NCBI RefSeq assembly: GCF_007677725.1
Contig: NZ_VEDF01000012.1
Coordinates: forward strand, 1 to 64,000
DNA from: Pseudomonas sp. URMO17WK12:I11
Lineage (GTDB): Bacteria; Pseudomonadota; Gammaproteobacteria; Pseudomonadales; Pseudomonadaceae
DNA: 64,000 nt
Direction: 5' to 3'
Positions within the stretch are counted from its first letter, which is position 1, and every line of letters begins with the position of its first letter. Shown one piece after another: positions 52,065-60,680 of this stretch. Both the position numbers and the translations under genes were made by a program. The notes under the pieces are model-generated. The model was given only the letters and a program-made list of their open reading frames with translations, had not been told where the DNA came from and ran no database searches.

Positions 52065-53441
52065 ATGGCTATCAGTGTTTTCGACCTTTTCAAAATTGGT
52101 ATCGGTCCCTCGAGTTCCCACACCGTCGGGCCGATGCGCGCCGCCGCGACCTTTGCCCAGGCCCTGCGCGAACAGGGGCTGCTGGCGCAGGTGAGGCGTA
52201 TCGAGGTGCGCCTGTATGGCTCGCTGTCCGCCACCGGCGTCGGTCATGCCACTGACCGCGCCTGCTTGCTGGGCTTGATGGGGCAGTGGCCTGACCGCAT
52301 CGACCCTGCCACGATCGAGCCGCGTATCGCGCAAGTGTTGCATGAGCAGTGCCTGATCCTCGACGGCAGCCAGCCGCTGGCCTTCGACTACGCCCGCGAC
52401 ATGCTGCTGCTCGACGAAAGCCTGCCCTATCATCCCAACGCCATGGGCCTGGAGGCGCTGGGTGAGCAGGGCACCTTGCTGCAGCAGACCTACTACTCGG
52501 TCGGTGGCGGCTTTATCGTCGAGCAGGGTGAGCTGGATGCGCCGCCAGCGGACAGCCATGCGGTTAGTCTGCCTTACGAATTTTCCAGCGCCGCCGAGTT
52601 GCTTGCCCTGTGCAAGGCCCATCAACTCAGTGTTGCCGAGCTGATGATGGCCAATGAGCGCGCCTGGCGTCCCGAAGCGGAAATACGCGAAGGGCTGCTG
52701 CGCATCTGGGCGGCCATGCGCGACTGCGTCGAAAACGGCTTGCGTCATGAAGGCGTGCTGCCTGGTGGCCTCAATGTGCGCCGCCGCGCTGCGCGCTTGC
52801 ACCGCAGCCTGCAGGAAATCGGCAAACCCAACGTGATTGGCTCGACCCTGAGCGCCATGGAATGGGTCAACCTGTTCGCCCTGGCGGTGAACGAGGAAAA
52901 CGCCGCAGGCGGGCGCATGGTCACCGCGCCCACCAACGGGGCTGCCGGCATCATTCCCGCCGTGCTGCACTACTACATGAAGTTCGATCCCGGCGCCTGT
53001 GACGACGATGTCGTGGCATTCCTGCTGGCAGCCGCTGCGGTGGGTATCCTGTGCAAGAAGAACGCCTCGATTTCCGGTGCCGAGGTTGGCTGTCAGGGCG
53101 AGGTGGGTTCAGCCTGTTCGATGGCTGCCGCGGGCCTGGCCCAGGTCCTTGGCGCAACGCCCCCACAGCTGGAAAACGCCGCCGAGATCGCCCTTGAGCA
53201 TAACCTGGGGCTGACCTGCGACCCCGTGGGCGGGCTGGTGCAGGTGCCCTGCATCGAGCGCAACGCCGTCGCCGCGGTCAAGGCTATCAACGCCGTGCAG
53301 ATGGCCCTGCGCGGCGACGGCGAGCATTTCATCTCCTTGGACCGGGTCATCCGCACCATGCGCGACACCGGTGCCGATATGCACGCCAACTACAAGGAAA
53401 CTTCGCGCGCAGGGCTGGCGGTTGCGTTCGTTGAATGTTGA
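52065..53441 (+). CDS. sdaA: L-serine ammonia-lyase, iron-sulfur type
   Basis: 458 residues, the usual single-chain length. [4Fe-4S]-dependent deamination of serine to pyruvate. N-terminal FKIGIGPSSSHTVGPMRAA (the SSSHT signature near 17-21), C-terminal alpha domain with NAAGGRMVTAPTNGAAGIIPAV, and Cys in CKKNASISGAEVGCQGEVGSACSMAAA and NLGLTCDPVGG as cluster ligands. I chose ATG 52065 because it gives the family N-terminus; the longer open frame upstream is intergenic. Confidence 0.95.
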   Translation: MAISVFDLFKIGIGPSSSHTVGPMRAAATFAQALREQGLLAQVRRIEVRLYGSLSATGVGHATDRACLLGLMGQWPDRIDPATIEPRIAQVLHEQCLILDGSQPLAFDYARDMLLLDESLPYHPNAMGLEALGEQGTLLQQTYYSVGGGFIVEQGELDAPPADSHAVSLPYEFSSAAELLALCKAHQLSVAELMMANERAWRPEAEIREGLLRIWAAMRDCVENGLRHEGVLPGGLNVRRRAARLHRSLQEIGKPNVIGSTLSAMEWVNLFALAVNEENAAGGRMVTAPTNGAAGIIPAVLHYYMKFDPGACDDDVVAFLLAAAAVGILCKKNASISGAEVGCQGEVGSACSMAAAGLAQVLGATPPQLENAAEIALEHNLGLTCDPVGGLVQVPCIERNAVAAVKAINAVQMALRGDGEHFISLDRVIRTMRDTGADMHANYKETSRAGLAVAFVEC

Positions 53442-53465
53442 ATTCGCTCATCCTCAAGCGCCTGC

Positions 53466-54761
53466 TTAGCCCAACTTCTCGCGCAGTCGATACCACAGCA
53501 TGCCCAGCGCCAGCAGCGGTGAGCGCAGGGCCTTGCCGCCTGGAAAGGTCAGGTGCGGCACGGCACTGAAAATGTCCAGCCCCTGGCTTTGGCCCAGGGC
53601 GATGCCCTCGGCCAGCAACTTGGCCGTCCAGTGGGTCACATTCAGGCCATGGCCCGAGTAGCCTTGGGCATAGAAGACGTTCGGCTGCTGGCTGAGTCGA
53701 CCCACCTGGGGAAAGCGGTTGGCCGTGATGCCAATCATGCCGCCCCAGTGGTAGTCGATGCGTACATCGCGCAGTTGCGGGAACACCTTGAGCAGTTTGG
53801 GCCGCATGTAGGCAGCGATGTCCTGAGGGTCACGCCCGGAGTAGTGACAAGCACCACCGAACAGCAAGCGGCGGTCGGCCGTCAGCCGGTAATAATCCAG
53901 GCCGACCTTCTGATCGCATAACGCCATGTTTTGCGGGATGAGCGTTTCTGCCAGGGCCTGTGGCAGGGGTTCGGTGGCCACAACGTAGCTGCCGGCAGGC
54001 AACACCTTGCCGCTCAGCCGTGGCTCCAGCTCATCGAGGTGGGCATTGCAGCCTAGCACCAAGTTGTGCGCACGTACTTTGCCCCGGGCCGTATGCAGCG
54101 TCACGCGGGGACCGTGTTCGATTCGCACGACCGGGCTTTGTTCGAAGATGCGTGCCCCCAGGCGCTGGGCAACGGCGGCTTCGCCTTGCACCAGATCCAG
54201 CGGATGCAGATGCCCCGAGCCCATGTCCACCAGACCGCCCACGTACTGGTCGCTGGCGACGACCTGGTGCATGTTCGCAGCCTCCACCAGCCGGGTTTCG
54301 TGGCGGTAACCGAGGCTCGCCAGGTCGTCCAGCTCGTCATTGAAGGCCGCGTACTGCGCTGGCGTGTTGGCCAGTTCGCAAAAGCCCCAGCGCAAATCGC
54401 AGGCAATGCCATGGCGCTCGATGCGCTGCGCCACCAACGCCACCGATTCGATGCCTGCCTGCTTGAGGTAGCGCACGCCGTCTTGGCCGACATGCCGGGC
54501 AAAGCCGCTGACATCATGGCCAATGCCGCGGATCAATTGCCCGCCGTTGCGGCCGCTGGCGCCCCAGCCGATACGCCGGGCTTCCAGCAGCACCACGTCG
54601 AGGCCGCGCTCGGCCAGTTCCAGCGCGGTATTGACCCCCGTCAAACCGCCGCCGACCACGCACACATCGGCCGTCAGCTCTTCCTCCAGGCTCGGATAAG
54701 GCAGGGTATGGCGGGCGCTGGCGGCGTAGTACGAGGCTGTATGTTGGGTATCGAAAGGCAT
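53466..54761 (-). CDS. FAD-dependent amine oxidase (gamma-glutamylputrescine oxidase-like)
   Basis: 431 residues, DAO fold. ADP-binding VCVVGGGLTGVNTALELAERGLDVVLLEA (about 33-61), then GWGASGRNGGQLIRG, the flavin-contact signature of PuuB/GlpD-like oxidases, and C-terminal YAQGYSGHGLNVTHWTAKLLAEGI. In the polyamine operon it would oxidise the gamma-glutamyl-amine made by the ligase. Starts 13 bp after the binding-protein stop. Confidence 0.88.
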   Translation of the reverse strand: MPFDTQHTASYYAASARHTLPYPSLEEELTADVCVVGGGLTGVNTALELAERGLDVVLLEARRIGWGASGRNGGQLIRGIGHDVSGFARHVGQDGVRYLKQAGIESVALVAQRIERHGIACDLRWGFCELANTPAQYAAFNDELDDLASLGYRHETRLVEAANMHQVVASDQYVGGLVDMGSGHLHPLDLVQGEAAVAQRLGARIFEQSPVVRIEHGPRVTLHTARGKVRAHNLVLGCNAHLDELEPRLSGKVLPAGSYVVATEPLPQALAETLIPQNMALCDQKVGLDYYRLTADRRLLFGGACHYSGRDPQDIAAYMRPKLLKVFPQLRDVRIDYHWGGMIGITANRFPQVGRLSQQPNVFYAQGYSGHGLNVTHWTAKLLAEGIALGQSQGLDIFSAVPHLTFPGGKALRSPLLALGMLWYRLREKLG

Positions 54762-54774
54762 GGGGCGTTCTCGG

Positions 54775-55863
54775 TCAGCGGTTGGACTTGATCTTGGTCC
54801 AGGAACGGGTCATGACGCGCATGATCTTCGGGCTCGGGGTGCTGGAGATGTACAACTTGTCGAGCACCTCCTGAGGCGGGTAGATCTCGGGGTTGTCGAC
54901 CAGCGACCGGTCCATGTAAGCCTTCGCGTCGGGGTTGGCGTTGGCGTAGCCGACCGTGGCGCTGACCTTGGCAATCACCTTCGGGTCTAGCAGGTAGTTG
55001 ATGAAGGCCAGGGCCTGGTCGGGGTTGTTGGCGTCCTTGGGAATGGCCAGCAGGTCGAACCACAGGTTGCTGCCTTCCTTGGGAATGCTGTAGGCGATCT
55101 TCACGCCGTTCTTGGCCTCCACAGCACGGTTGGCCGCCTGGAACACGTCGCCGGAATAGCCGAACGCCACGCAAATGTTGCCGTTGGCCAGGTCAGAGAC
55201 GTACTTGGAGGAGTGGAAATAAGTGATGTACGGGCGCAGCTGCAGCAAGCGCGCTTCGGCCTTGGCGTAATCGGCCGGCTTTTCGCTGCGCGGGTCCATG
55301 CCCAGGTAGTTGAGCATGGCAGGGAACAGCTCATCGGGTGAGTCCATGAAGGCCACCCCACATTGCTTGAGCTTCTCCAGGTTCTGCGGCTCGAACAGCG
55401 TGGCCCAGGAGTCGATGCGCTCGATGCCCAGCGCAGCCTTGACCTTGTCGACGTTGTAACCGATGCCGTTGGTGCCCCACAGGTACGGCACCGCGTAGCG
55501 GTTGCCAGGGTCGTTCTGTTCGAGCTGCTTGAGCAGCTTGGGGTCCAGATGCTGCCAGTTCGGCAGTTTGCTGCGATCGAGCGGCAGGAATGCGCCGGCC
55601 TGTGCCTGGCGCGCGAGGAAATGATTGGAGGGGACCACCACGTCGTAGCCGGTGCGGCCGGCCAGCAATTTGCCCTCCAAGGTTTCATTGGAGTCGAACA
55701 CGTCGTAGATGACCTTGATCCCGGTGCTGGCCTGGAAGTCGGCCAGGGTCGTATCACCAATGTAGTCGGTCCAGTTGTATACGCTGACACTGGGCGCTGC
55801 GTGGGCGGCGGCGCCGAACAGCAGGGCGCACGTGGCGGGAATCAGGGCTTGCAGATGACGCAT
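54775..55863 (-). CDS. Polyamine ABC transporter substrate-binding protein (PotF/SpuD-like)
   Basis: 362 residues. Signal peptide MRHLQALIPATCALLFGAAAHA; the mature protein begins APSVSVYNWTDYIGD, the standard polyamine-binding opening, with VVVPSNHFLARQAQAGAF and YLWGTNGIGYNVDKV and Asp/Trp-rich pocket segments. I chose ATG 55863 with GAGGTG at 5 nt; a longer frame upstream lacks a signal sequence. No ABC permease or ATPase genes are in the window, so it must deliver to a transporter encoded elsewhere. Confidence 0.92.
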   Translation of the reverse strand: MRHLQALIPATCALLFGAAAHAAPSVSVYNWTDYIGDTTLADFQASTGIKVIYDVFDSNETLEGKLLAGRTGYDVVVPSNHFLARQAQAGAFLPLDRSKLPNWQHLDPKLLKQLEQNDPGNRYAVPYLWGTNGIGYNVDKVKAALGIERIDSWATLFEPQNLEKLKQCGVAFMDSPDELFPAMLNYLGMDPRSEKPADYAKAEARLLQLRPYITYFHSSKYVSDLANGNICVAFGYSGDVFQAANRAVEAKNGVKIAYSIPKEGSNLWFDLLAIPKDANNPDQALAFINYLLDPKVIAKVSATVGYANANPDAKAYMDRSLVDNPEIYPPQEVLDKLYISSTPSPKIMRVMTRSWTKIKSNR

Positions 55864-55902
55864 GTCGACACCTCGTTGGTCTTGTTGTTCGAAGCAGTGC
55901 AA

Positions 55903-55919
55903 GGGGCGCACCGCGCCCC
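55903..55919 (-). terminator. GC-rich hairpin between ligase and binding-protein genes
   Basis: Perfect 7-bp stem GGGGCGC-GGT-GCGCCCC on the minus strand, in the 62-bp gap of a co-directional pair. There is no T-run. It may act as an mRNA stabiliser or partial terminator raising binding-protein levels relative to the ligase, as is common for ABC operons. Confidence 0.45.
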
Positions 55920-55925
55920 CCCAGG

Positions 55926-57284
55926 TCACACGCTCAGCAACAGGAACTCGCGTTCCCACGAGCTGATGACGCGCTTGAAGTTTTCGTGCTCGGCGCGCTT
56001 GACCGCCACGTAGCCCTGGACGAATTGCTTGCCCAGGTAACGCTGCACGGTCTGGCAGTCTTCCATGTGCTGCAACGCGTCCTCGATGGTGATCGGCAGG
56101 CGCAGGTTACGCCGCTCGTAGGCCCGGCCCTGCACGGGCGCGCTGGGCTCGATGCGCTCGATCATGCCCAGGTAGCCGCACAGCAGGCTGGCCGCGATCG
56201 CCAGATAGGGGTTGGCATCGGCGCCAGGCAGGCGGTTTTCCACGCGCATCGACTCGGGGCTTGAGGTCGGCACGCGCAGCCCGGCAGTGCGGTTTTCTTC
56301 GCCCCACTCGACGTTGACCGGGGCCGAGGTATCGGGCAGGAAGCGGCGGAACGAGTTGACGTTGGGCGCGAACATCGGCAGCAGTTTGGGGATGTACTTC
56401 TGCAGGCCGCCGATATGGTGCAGGAACAGCGCGCTCATGCTGCCATCGTCATTGGCGAACACCGGCTTGCCGGTGGCGATGTCGACCACGCTCTGGTGCA
56501 GGTGCATGGCGCTGCCGGGTTCGTCGGTGATCGGCTTGGCCATGAAGGTCGCGGTGACGTTGTGCTTGAGCGCCGCCTCGCGCATGGTGCGCTTGAACAC
56601 GGTGATCTGGTCGGCCAGGTCCAGGGCGTCGCCGTGACGGAAGTTGATTTCCATCTGCGCCGGGCCGTCTTCGTGGATCAGCGTGTCCAGGTCCAGCCCT
56701 TGCAACTCGCACCAATCGTAGACGTCTTCGAACAATGGATCGAATTCGTTGGCCGCGTCGATGGAGAACGACTGACGCCCGCTTTCCGCGCGGCCCGAAC
56801 GGCCCAGCGGCACTTGCAAGGGCAGGTCGGGATCTTCGCAGCGCTTGGTCAGGTAGAACTCCATCTCTGGCGCGACGATGGGCTGCCAACCTTTGTCGGC
56901 GTACAGCTTCAGGACTTTCTTGAGCACGTTGCGCGGCGACAGCTCGATCGGGTTGCCTTGTTTGTCGAAGGTGTCGTGAATCACGATCGCGGTGGGTTCG
57001 ATGGCCCAGGGGATCTGGTACACCGCCGAGGGGTCGGGCCGGCAGATCATGTCGATGTCGGCAGCGTCGAGCAGGCTGTAGTAGATGTCGTCATCCACGT
57101 AATCGCCGGTGACCGTCTGCAGCAGCACGCTCTCTGGCAGGCGCATGCCGCGTTCATGCAGGAACTTGGCAGTTGGCGCAATTTTGCCGCGGGCGATGCC
57201 GGTCAAGTCGCTGATCACGCATTCGACTTCGGTGATGCGGTGTTCTTTCAGCCACGTGGAAAGCTGATCGAAGGGGGCGTTCAT
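55926..57284 (-). CDS. Gamma-glutamylpolyamine synthetase (glutamine synthetase family)
   Basis: 452 residues. Glutamine-synthetase fold with VISDLTGIARGKIAP, VAPEMEFYL (metal Glu), DGPAQMEINFRHGDALDLADQ, FMAKPITDEPGSAMHLHQSV (ATP/His loop) and NRTAGLRVPTSSPESMRVENRLPGADANPYLAIAA. It matches the PuuA/SpuI branch, which ligates glutamate to putrescine or other amines. First gene of the ligase - binding protein - oxidase operon. True GlnA adenylylation features are absent. Confidence 0.9.
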   Translation of the reverse strand: MNAPFDQLSTWLKEHRITEVECVISDLTGIARGKIAPTAKFLHERGMRLPESVLLQTVTGDYVDDDIYYSLLDAADIDMICRPDPSAVYQIPWAIEPTAIVIHDTFDKQGNPIELSPRNVLKKVLKLYADKGWQPIVAPEMEFYLTKRCEDPDLPLQVPLGRSGRAESGRQSFSIDAANEFDPLFEDVYDWCELQGLDLDTLIHEDGPAQMEINFRHGDALDLADQITVFKRTMREAALKHNVTATFMAKPITDEPGSAMHLHQSVVDIATGKPVFANDDGSMSALFLHHIGGLQKYIPKLLPMFAPNVNSFRRFLPDTSAPVNVEWGEENRTAGLRVPTSSPESMRVENRLPGADANPYLAIAASLLCGYLGMIERIEPSAPVQGRAYERRNLRLPITIEDALQHMEDCQTVQRYLGKQFVQGYVAVKRAEHENFKRVISSWEREFLLLSV

Positions 57285-57404
57285 ACAGACCTCTTGGTTG
57301 GGTTTTTATGGGGAAGCGTTTTCATGCCGCTTCCCAGGTGCCGCGCTGCGGACTATCTTGGGCGCAGGACAGTATGGTGATCTATCCACTTTCTGCGACT
57401 ACCA

Positions 57405-58343
57405 ATGCACCAAAAGAGTGCAATAGGACTTTGCGTGACAAACTCCCAAGCGTTGCAGGTTCAGGCGTATCACACGTGCGATGTCACCGAGCAGGTACGT
57501 GCCACGCCTGGCTGGCATCAGCACTACCGGCAAATGTCGCCGGGGCTGTTCAGTGGTCACTTGCGCTGCCTCGGGCTTGACGGGGTAGAGGTGTACGAAG
57601 AGCGTCTCAACACGCGGGTCGAGCAGTTCTTCCGTGCCCCTAGCGGTTCTTTGGCATTCTGTTTCGATCAGAGCGATCACAGTCTGTATCTGCTCAATGA
57701 GCAGAGCCGCAACATCTGGATCACGCCGGAGAACTATCAAGAAGTGGCCGTGGTGTTCGACCAGGCTTTTCTCGCCCGTCATGGGGTGGATCCGCAGCGT
57801 CTTGAAGGGTTGTTCATGGTGCCGTTGGGCAGTGGCCAGAACGCATTGTTCGGCAGTTGGCTGAGCGCAATGCTCACCCGCCTGGGGCAGGCTGATTGCC
57901 GGTTGCAATCGCAGGCGCTGGCCGAGCAATTGCTGGAGGACTGTCTGTTCATCCTCGATAACGCCTGTCAGCGGCTGCAGGGTGGCGCGCTGGGGCGGCG
58001 GGATGAAGAGCGGGCGATCATGCGGCGGGTGAGTCAATGGGCTGCCGATTGTCCTGAGGATACGCTCAATCTTGTCGAGCTGGCCGATGTGGCTGGGGTG
58101 TCGTTGCGGCAGTTGCAGCAGGCGTTCAAAGGGTTTACCGGGATGCCGCCTGGGCAGTGGCTGCGAATGCGGCGGCTTAATGGGGCGCGTCGGGATTTGC
58201 TGGTGGGTGAGGGTGTGACCGTGGCTGAGGTTGCCATGCGTTGGTCGTTTTGGCATTTGGGAAGGTTTTCAGAGAGTTATCGGCAGTTGTTCAAGGAGTT
58301 TCCGAGTGAGACTATTCGGCGGCGGGGTAGGGCTTCTGTTTGA
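57405..58343 (+). CDS. AraC-family transcriptional regulator
   Basis: 312 residues. N-terminal ligand domain and a C-terminal AraC/XylS DNA-binding pair of helix-turn-helices (about 225-305: LVELADVAGVSLRQLQQAFKGFTGMPPGQWLRMRRLNGARRDLL, then TVAEVAMRWSFWHLGRFSESYRQLFKEFPSET). Divergent from the polyamine operon across 120 bp, so probably its regulator. The last codons run into low-complexity GGTTCT repeats just past the stop. Confidence 0.9.
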   Translation: MHQKSAIGLCVTNSQALQVQAYHTCDVTEQVRATPGWHQHYRQMSPGLFSGHLRCLGLDGVEVYEERLNTRVEQFFRAPSGSLAFCFDQSDHSLYLLNEQSRNIWITPENYQEVAVVFDQAFLARHGVDPQRLEGLFMVPLGSGQNALFGSWLSAMLTRLGQADCRLQSQALAEQLLEDCLFILDNACQRLQGGALGRRDEERAIMRRVSQWAADCPEDTLNLVELADVAGVSLRQLQQAFKGFTGMPPGQWLRMRRLNGARRDLLVGEGVTVAEVAMRWSFWHLGRFSESYRQLFKEFPSETIRRRGRASV

Positions 58344-58453
58344 GTTGGGCTGCGGTTCTGGTTCTGGTTCTGGTTGTGGATCCGGTTCGGATTCGAATTC
58401 TGGCATTGGCTTTCACGTACGGTGCGCATTCATTGGCGATGTGGGCGCATAGG
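58344..58453. repeat. GGTTCT-type hexanucleotide repeat
   Basis: (GGTTCT)3 at 58354-58371, followed by degenerate copies (GGTTGT, GGATCC, GGTTCG, GATTCG) to about 58400. Non-coding spacer between the AraC gene and the long inverted repeat. Confidence 0.7.
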
Positions 58454-58722
58454 CACCTTTTCGCCTTTACGGCGAGTCCTTTTTGACGGGGCAAAAAGGA
58501 ACCAAAAACCCCTGCTCCTACATCCGGCCCCTGCGCTGCGCTCCGGGGTTCCCTCACTCCGGCGCCTTGCGGGCCCTGCGCGGCCACAACTTGCTACGCA
58601 AGTCGTACAGCTCGCGTCCTCCGGCTACGCCGTCGGGGGTGCTACGCACCCTGGGCCCTCCAGACGCCTACGTTCGGCCTCCTGAAGTCGCGATCTGCGT
58701 CGCTTGGACTATCGCGCGCTTA
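58454..58722. repeat. Left arm of a long inverted repeat (about 270 bp)
   Basis: From CACCTTTTCGCC (58454) to ATCGCGCGCTTA (58722). It is the imperfect reverse complement of 58894-59114 continued at 60373-60422. The arms carry spurious reading frames on both strands that translate into near-identical Arg/Pro-rich peptides; these look like by-products of a dispersed non-coding element, not genes. Confidence 0.85.
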
Positions 58723-58893
58723 GAAGCAGAAGCAGAAGCAGAAGCAGGAGCAGGAGCAGAAGCAGAAGCAGAAAGTATTAAGTCGTGAACTTCAATTGAT
58801 AACAAACGGCGTTAGCATATTGGACCTGCTTTTCTCGCAGCCTCTTTGCTTTGCTTTGCTTTGCTTTGCTTTGCTTTGCTTTGCTTTTGATCC
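58723..58893. repeat. Microsatellite-bearing centre of the inverted repeat
   Basis: Two simple-sequence tracts: GAAGCA/GGAGCA hexamers at about 58723-58772 and CTTTG pentamers, eight or more uninterrupted copies, at about 58844-58887. Between them is a short unique AT-richer stretch. No gene. Confidence 0.85.
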
Positions 58894-59114
58894 TAAGCGC
58901 GCGATAGTTCAGGCAACGCAAATTGCGACCTCAGGAGGCTGAGCGTAGGTGTCTGGAGGGCCCAGGGTGCGTAGCACCCCCGACGGCGTAGCCGGAGGAC
59001 GCGAGCTGTACGACTTGCGAAGCAAGTTGTGGCCGCGCAGGGCCCGCAAGACGCCGAAGCGAGGGGACCCCGGAGCGCAGCGCAGGGGCCGGATGTGGGA
59101 GCGAGGGGTTTTTG
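58894..59114. repeat. Right arm of the long inverted repeat, first part
   Basis: Begins TAAGCGCGCGAT, mirror of the left arm's inner end, and runs to GGGGTTTTTG, where the insertion sequence begins. The last three bases, TTG (59112-59114), are the left copy of the target duplication. Confidence 0.85.
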
Positions 59115-59178
59115 TGGGCTTGTCCCGTGACAACGGACGCCAAGAAGCGATACTTAAATCGTTCTCTTGGAGGTTGCC

Positions 59179-59472
59179 ATGTATCCATCAACGCGCCGCA
59201 ACTACACCGATGACTTCAAGGCTCAGGCGGTAGCCCTCGCTGAAACGGTGGGCAGAACCGAGGCTGCTCGCCAGTTGGAAATTTCCGTCAAAACCCTCGA
59301 CAACTGGGTCGATGCCGTTCGCAGAGGCAAGCCATTGAGCTCACCTGAGCGCAAACCCGTTACCAAGGAAGACAGCGAACTTGCCCGCCTGCGTGCCGAG
59401 GTCGCAGAACTGAAAATGGAGCGTGAAATCCTAAAAAAGGCGGCGGTATTCTTTGCCAAAGAGTCCAGGTGA
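59179..59472 (+). CDS. IS3-family transposase OrfA
   Basis: 97 residues from ATG 59179 (GGAGG five bases upstream). HTH region (YTDDFKAQAVALAETVGRTEAARQLEISVKTLDNW) and leucine-zipper-like C-terminus (LARLRAEVAELKMEREILKKAA). A slippery A-AAA-AAG heptamer in the zero frame at 59433-59439 lies just before the stop, allowing a -1 shift into orfB. Confidence 0.93.
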   Translation: MYPSTRRNYTDDFKAQAVALAETVGRTEAARQLEISVKTLDNWVDAVRRGKPLSSPERKPVTKEDSELARLRAEVAELKMEREILKKAAVFFAKESR

Positions 59473-60332
59473 GATACGCCTTCGTCGCTGCTGAGAGGAC
59501 TCGATACCCGGTGCGAGTGTTGTGCCGGGTGATGGAAGTCTCGGTTTCAGGCTTTTATGATTTCACACATCGTCGGCTTCGCCCTGACCCTGACAATCAG
59601 GTTCGCATTGATTTACGCAGCGTTTTTGCAGCCAGTCGAAACACCTATGGCCGACCTCGACTGGTCGCAGCCTTGCGTCAGAAATCGCATTCAGTGGGCC
59701 ACAAACGGGTCAGGCGGTTGATGCAGGAGGAACATATCCGGGCCAAGTCCAAAGGCGGATTCAGGCCCTGTACCACGGACAGCAGCCATCATATGCCGGT
59801 GGCTGGTAATGTGCTGGATCGTCAGTTTTCCATCGATAACCCCAGGCCAACCTGGGTCAGTGACATCACCTACCTTCCCACCAAGGAAGGATGGCTCTAT
59901 CTGGCTGTCGTTTTGAGCATCCAGACGCGCCAGGTACTGGGCTATAGCCTTTCGGATCGGATGCCGGACACGTTGGTTGAAAACGCCTTTCTGAATGCGT
60001 GGAACGCTTGCTCCGGCACGGGTGGAGAGATCTTTCACTCGGACCAGGGCCGCCAGTACGCTAGTGGCAAGTTTCGGCAGACGTTGGCTTCTAAAGACGT
60101 CCAGCAAAGCATGAGTCGTAGAGGAAATTGCTGGGACAACGCAGTGGCTGAGAGCTTTTTCGCTACGCTGAAAAGGGAGGAAGCCTGTGGGGTCTACCCC
60201 ACCAAAAGACACGCTCAGCTGGGGATTGCTAGCTACGTGCATGGGTTCTATAACAGCAGCCGACTGCACTCAGCGTTGGGTTATCGTTCACCTAACGATT
60301 ACGCGAGGTGGTTGAAGCATAAAGCTGTGTAG
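59469..60332 (+). CDS. IS3-family transposase OrfB (DDE integrase)
   Basis: 287 residues if started at GTG 59469; its frame is open back through the slippery site, so the active product is probably the OrfAB fusion. N-terminal HTH_21-like region (RRLMQEEHIRAKSKGG), catalytic core with D in WVSDITYLPT, D in FHSDQGRQYAS and E in NAVAESFFATLKREE, all intact. Ends 3 bp before the right inverted repeat. Confidence 0.94.
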   Translation: MRYAFVAAERTRYPVRVLCRVMEVSVSGFYDFTHRRLRPDPDNQVRIDLRSVFAASRNTYGRPRLVAALRQKSHSVGHKRVRRLMQEEHIRAKSKGGFRPCTTDSSHHMPVAGNVLDRQFSIDNPRPTWVSDITYLPTKEGWLYLAVVLSIQTRQVLGYSLSDRMPDTLVENAFLNAWNACSGTGGEIFHSDQGRQYASGKFRQTLASKDVQQSMSRRGNCWDNAVAESFFATLKREEACGVYPTKRHAQLGIASYVHGFYNSSRLHSALGYRSPNDYARWLKHKAV

Positions 60333-60372
60333 CTGGCTTCTTGGCGTCCGTTGTCACGGGACAGGTCCATTG

Positions 60373-60422
60373 GTTCCTTTTTGCCCCGTCAAAAAGGGAC
60401 TCGCCGTAAAGGCGAAAAGGTG
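60373..60422. repeat. Right arm of the long inverted repeat, displaced end
   Basis: GTTCCTTTTTGCCCC through GGCGAAAAGGTG, the reverse complement of 58454-58503. It was separated from the rest of the right arm by the insertion sequence. Confidence 0.88.
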
Positions 60423-60680
60423 ATTACGCGTCGCTATAGCAATTGAATACCGCAGCAGTGCTCAAAACAACCACGGCCTCACACTAGCAGTCACAAGTTC
60501 CAAGCCGCAAGTTCCAAGTAAAAGCAGACGGCATAGACACCAGGACCAAGTTGGCTTGCAGCGCACAGCTCGAAAGGCCAGCGCGGCAGTCAACATCACC
60601 CCAGCCCACCCCAGCCCAACCCCCAGCATCCAAAGCGGAAACTTGCTATCGTGCACACCAGTTTCCACCCGAGATAGCTG
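60423..60680. other. Non-coding gap before the helicase-like gene
   Basis: Holds a small repeat CAAGTTCCAAGCCGCAAGTTCCAAG (60491-60520) of the type also seen at 24.1 kb, and a CCCAGCC-rich run (60598-60630). No promoter could be assigned confidently. Longer frames on the minus strand here continue antisense into the helicase gene and are not credible. Confidence 0.5.

Larger units (their letters stand above)
59115..60369 (+). mobile_element. Complete IS3-family insertion sequence (1,255 bp)
   Basis: Ends TG...CA with 34-bp terminal inverted repeats (59115-59148 and 60336-60369, two mismatches at positions 4 and 6). It is flanked by a 3-bp direct duplication TTG (59112-59114 and 60370-60372). 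Removing the element and one TTG restores the reverse complement of the left arm exactly at this point (GGGGTTTTTGGTTCC), which proves the insertion site. Carries orfA and orfB with a frameshift signal. The TGTCCCGT end and gene sizes resemble the IS51 branch of IS3; this is by recall. Confidence 0.95.

Noticed and set aside
53093..53389. Antisense frames within the serine dehydratase gene
   Set aside because: Shadow frames of a well-supported gene.
58723..58893. Possible CRISPR or direct-repeat array
   Set aside because: Units are 5-6 bp without spacers: microsatellites, not CRISPR.
58483..59233. Several Arg/Pro-rich frames in the inverted-repeat arms
   Set aside because: The same peptide appears from both arms because they are inverted copies; composition and lack of ribosome sites fit a non-coding repeat.
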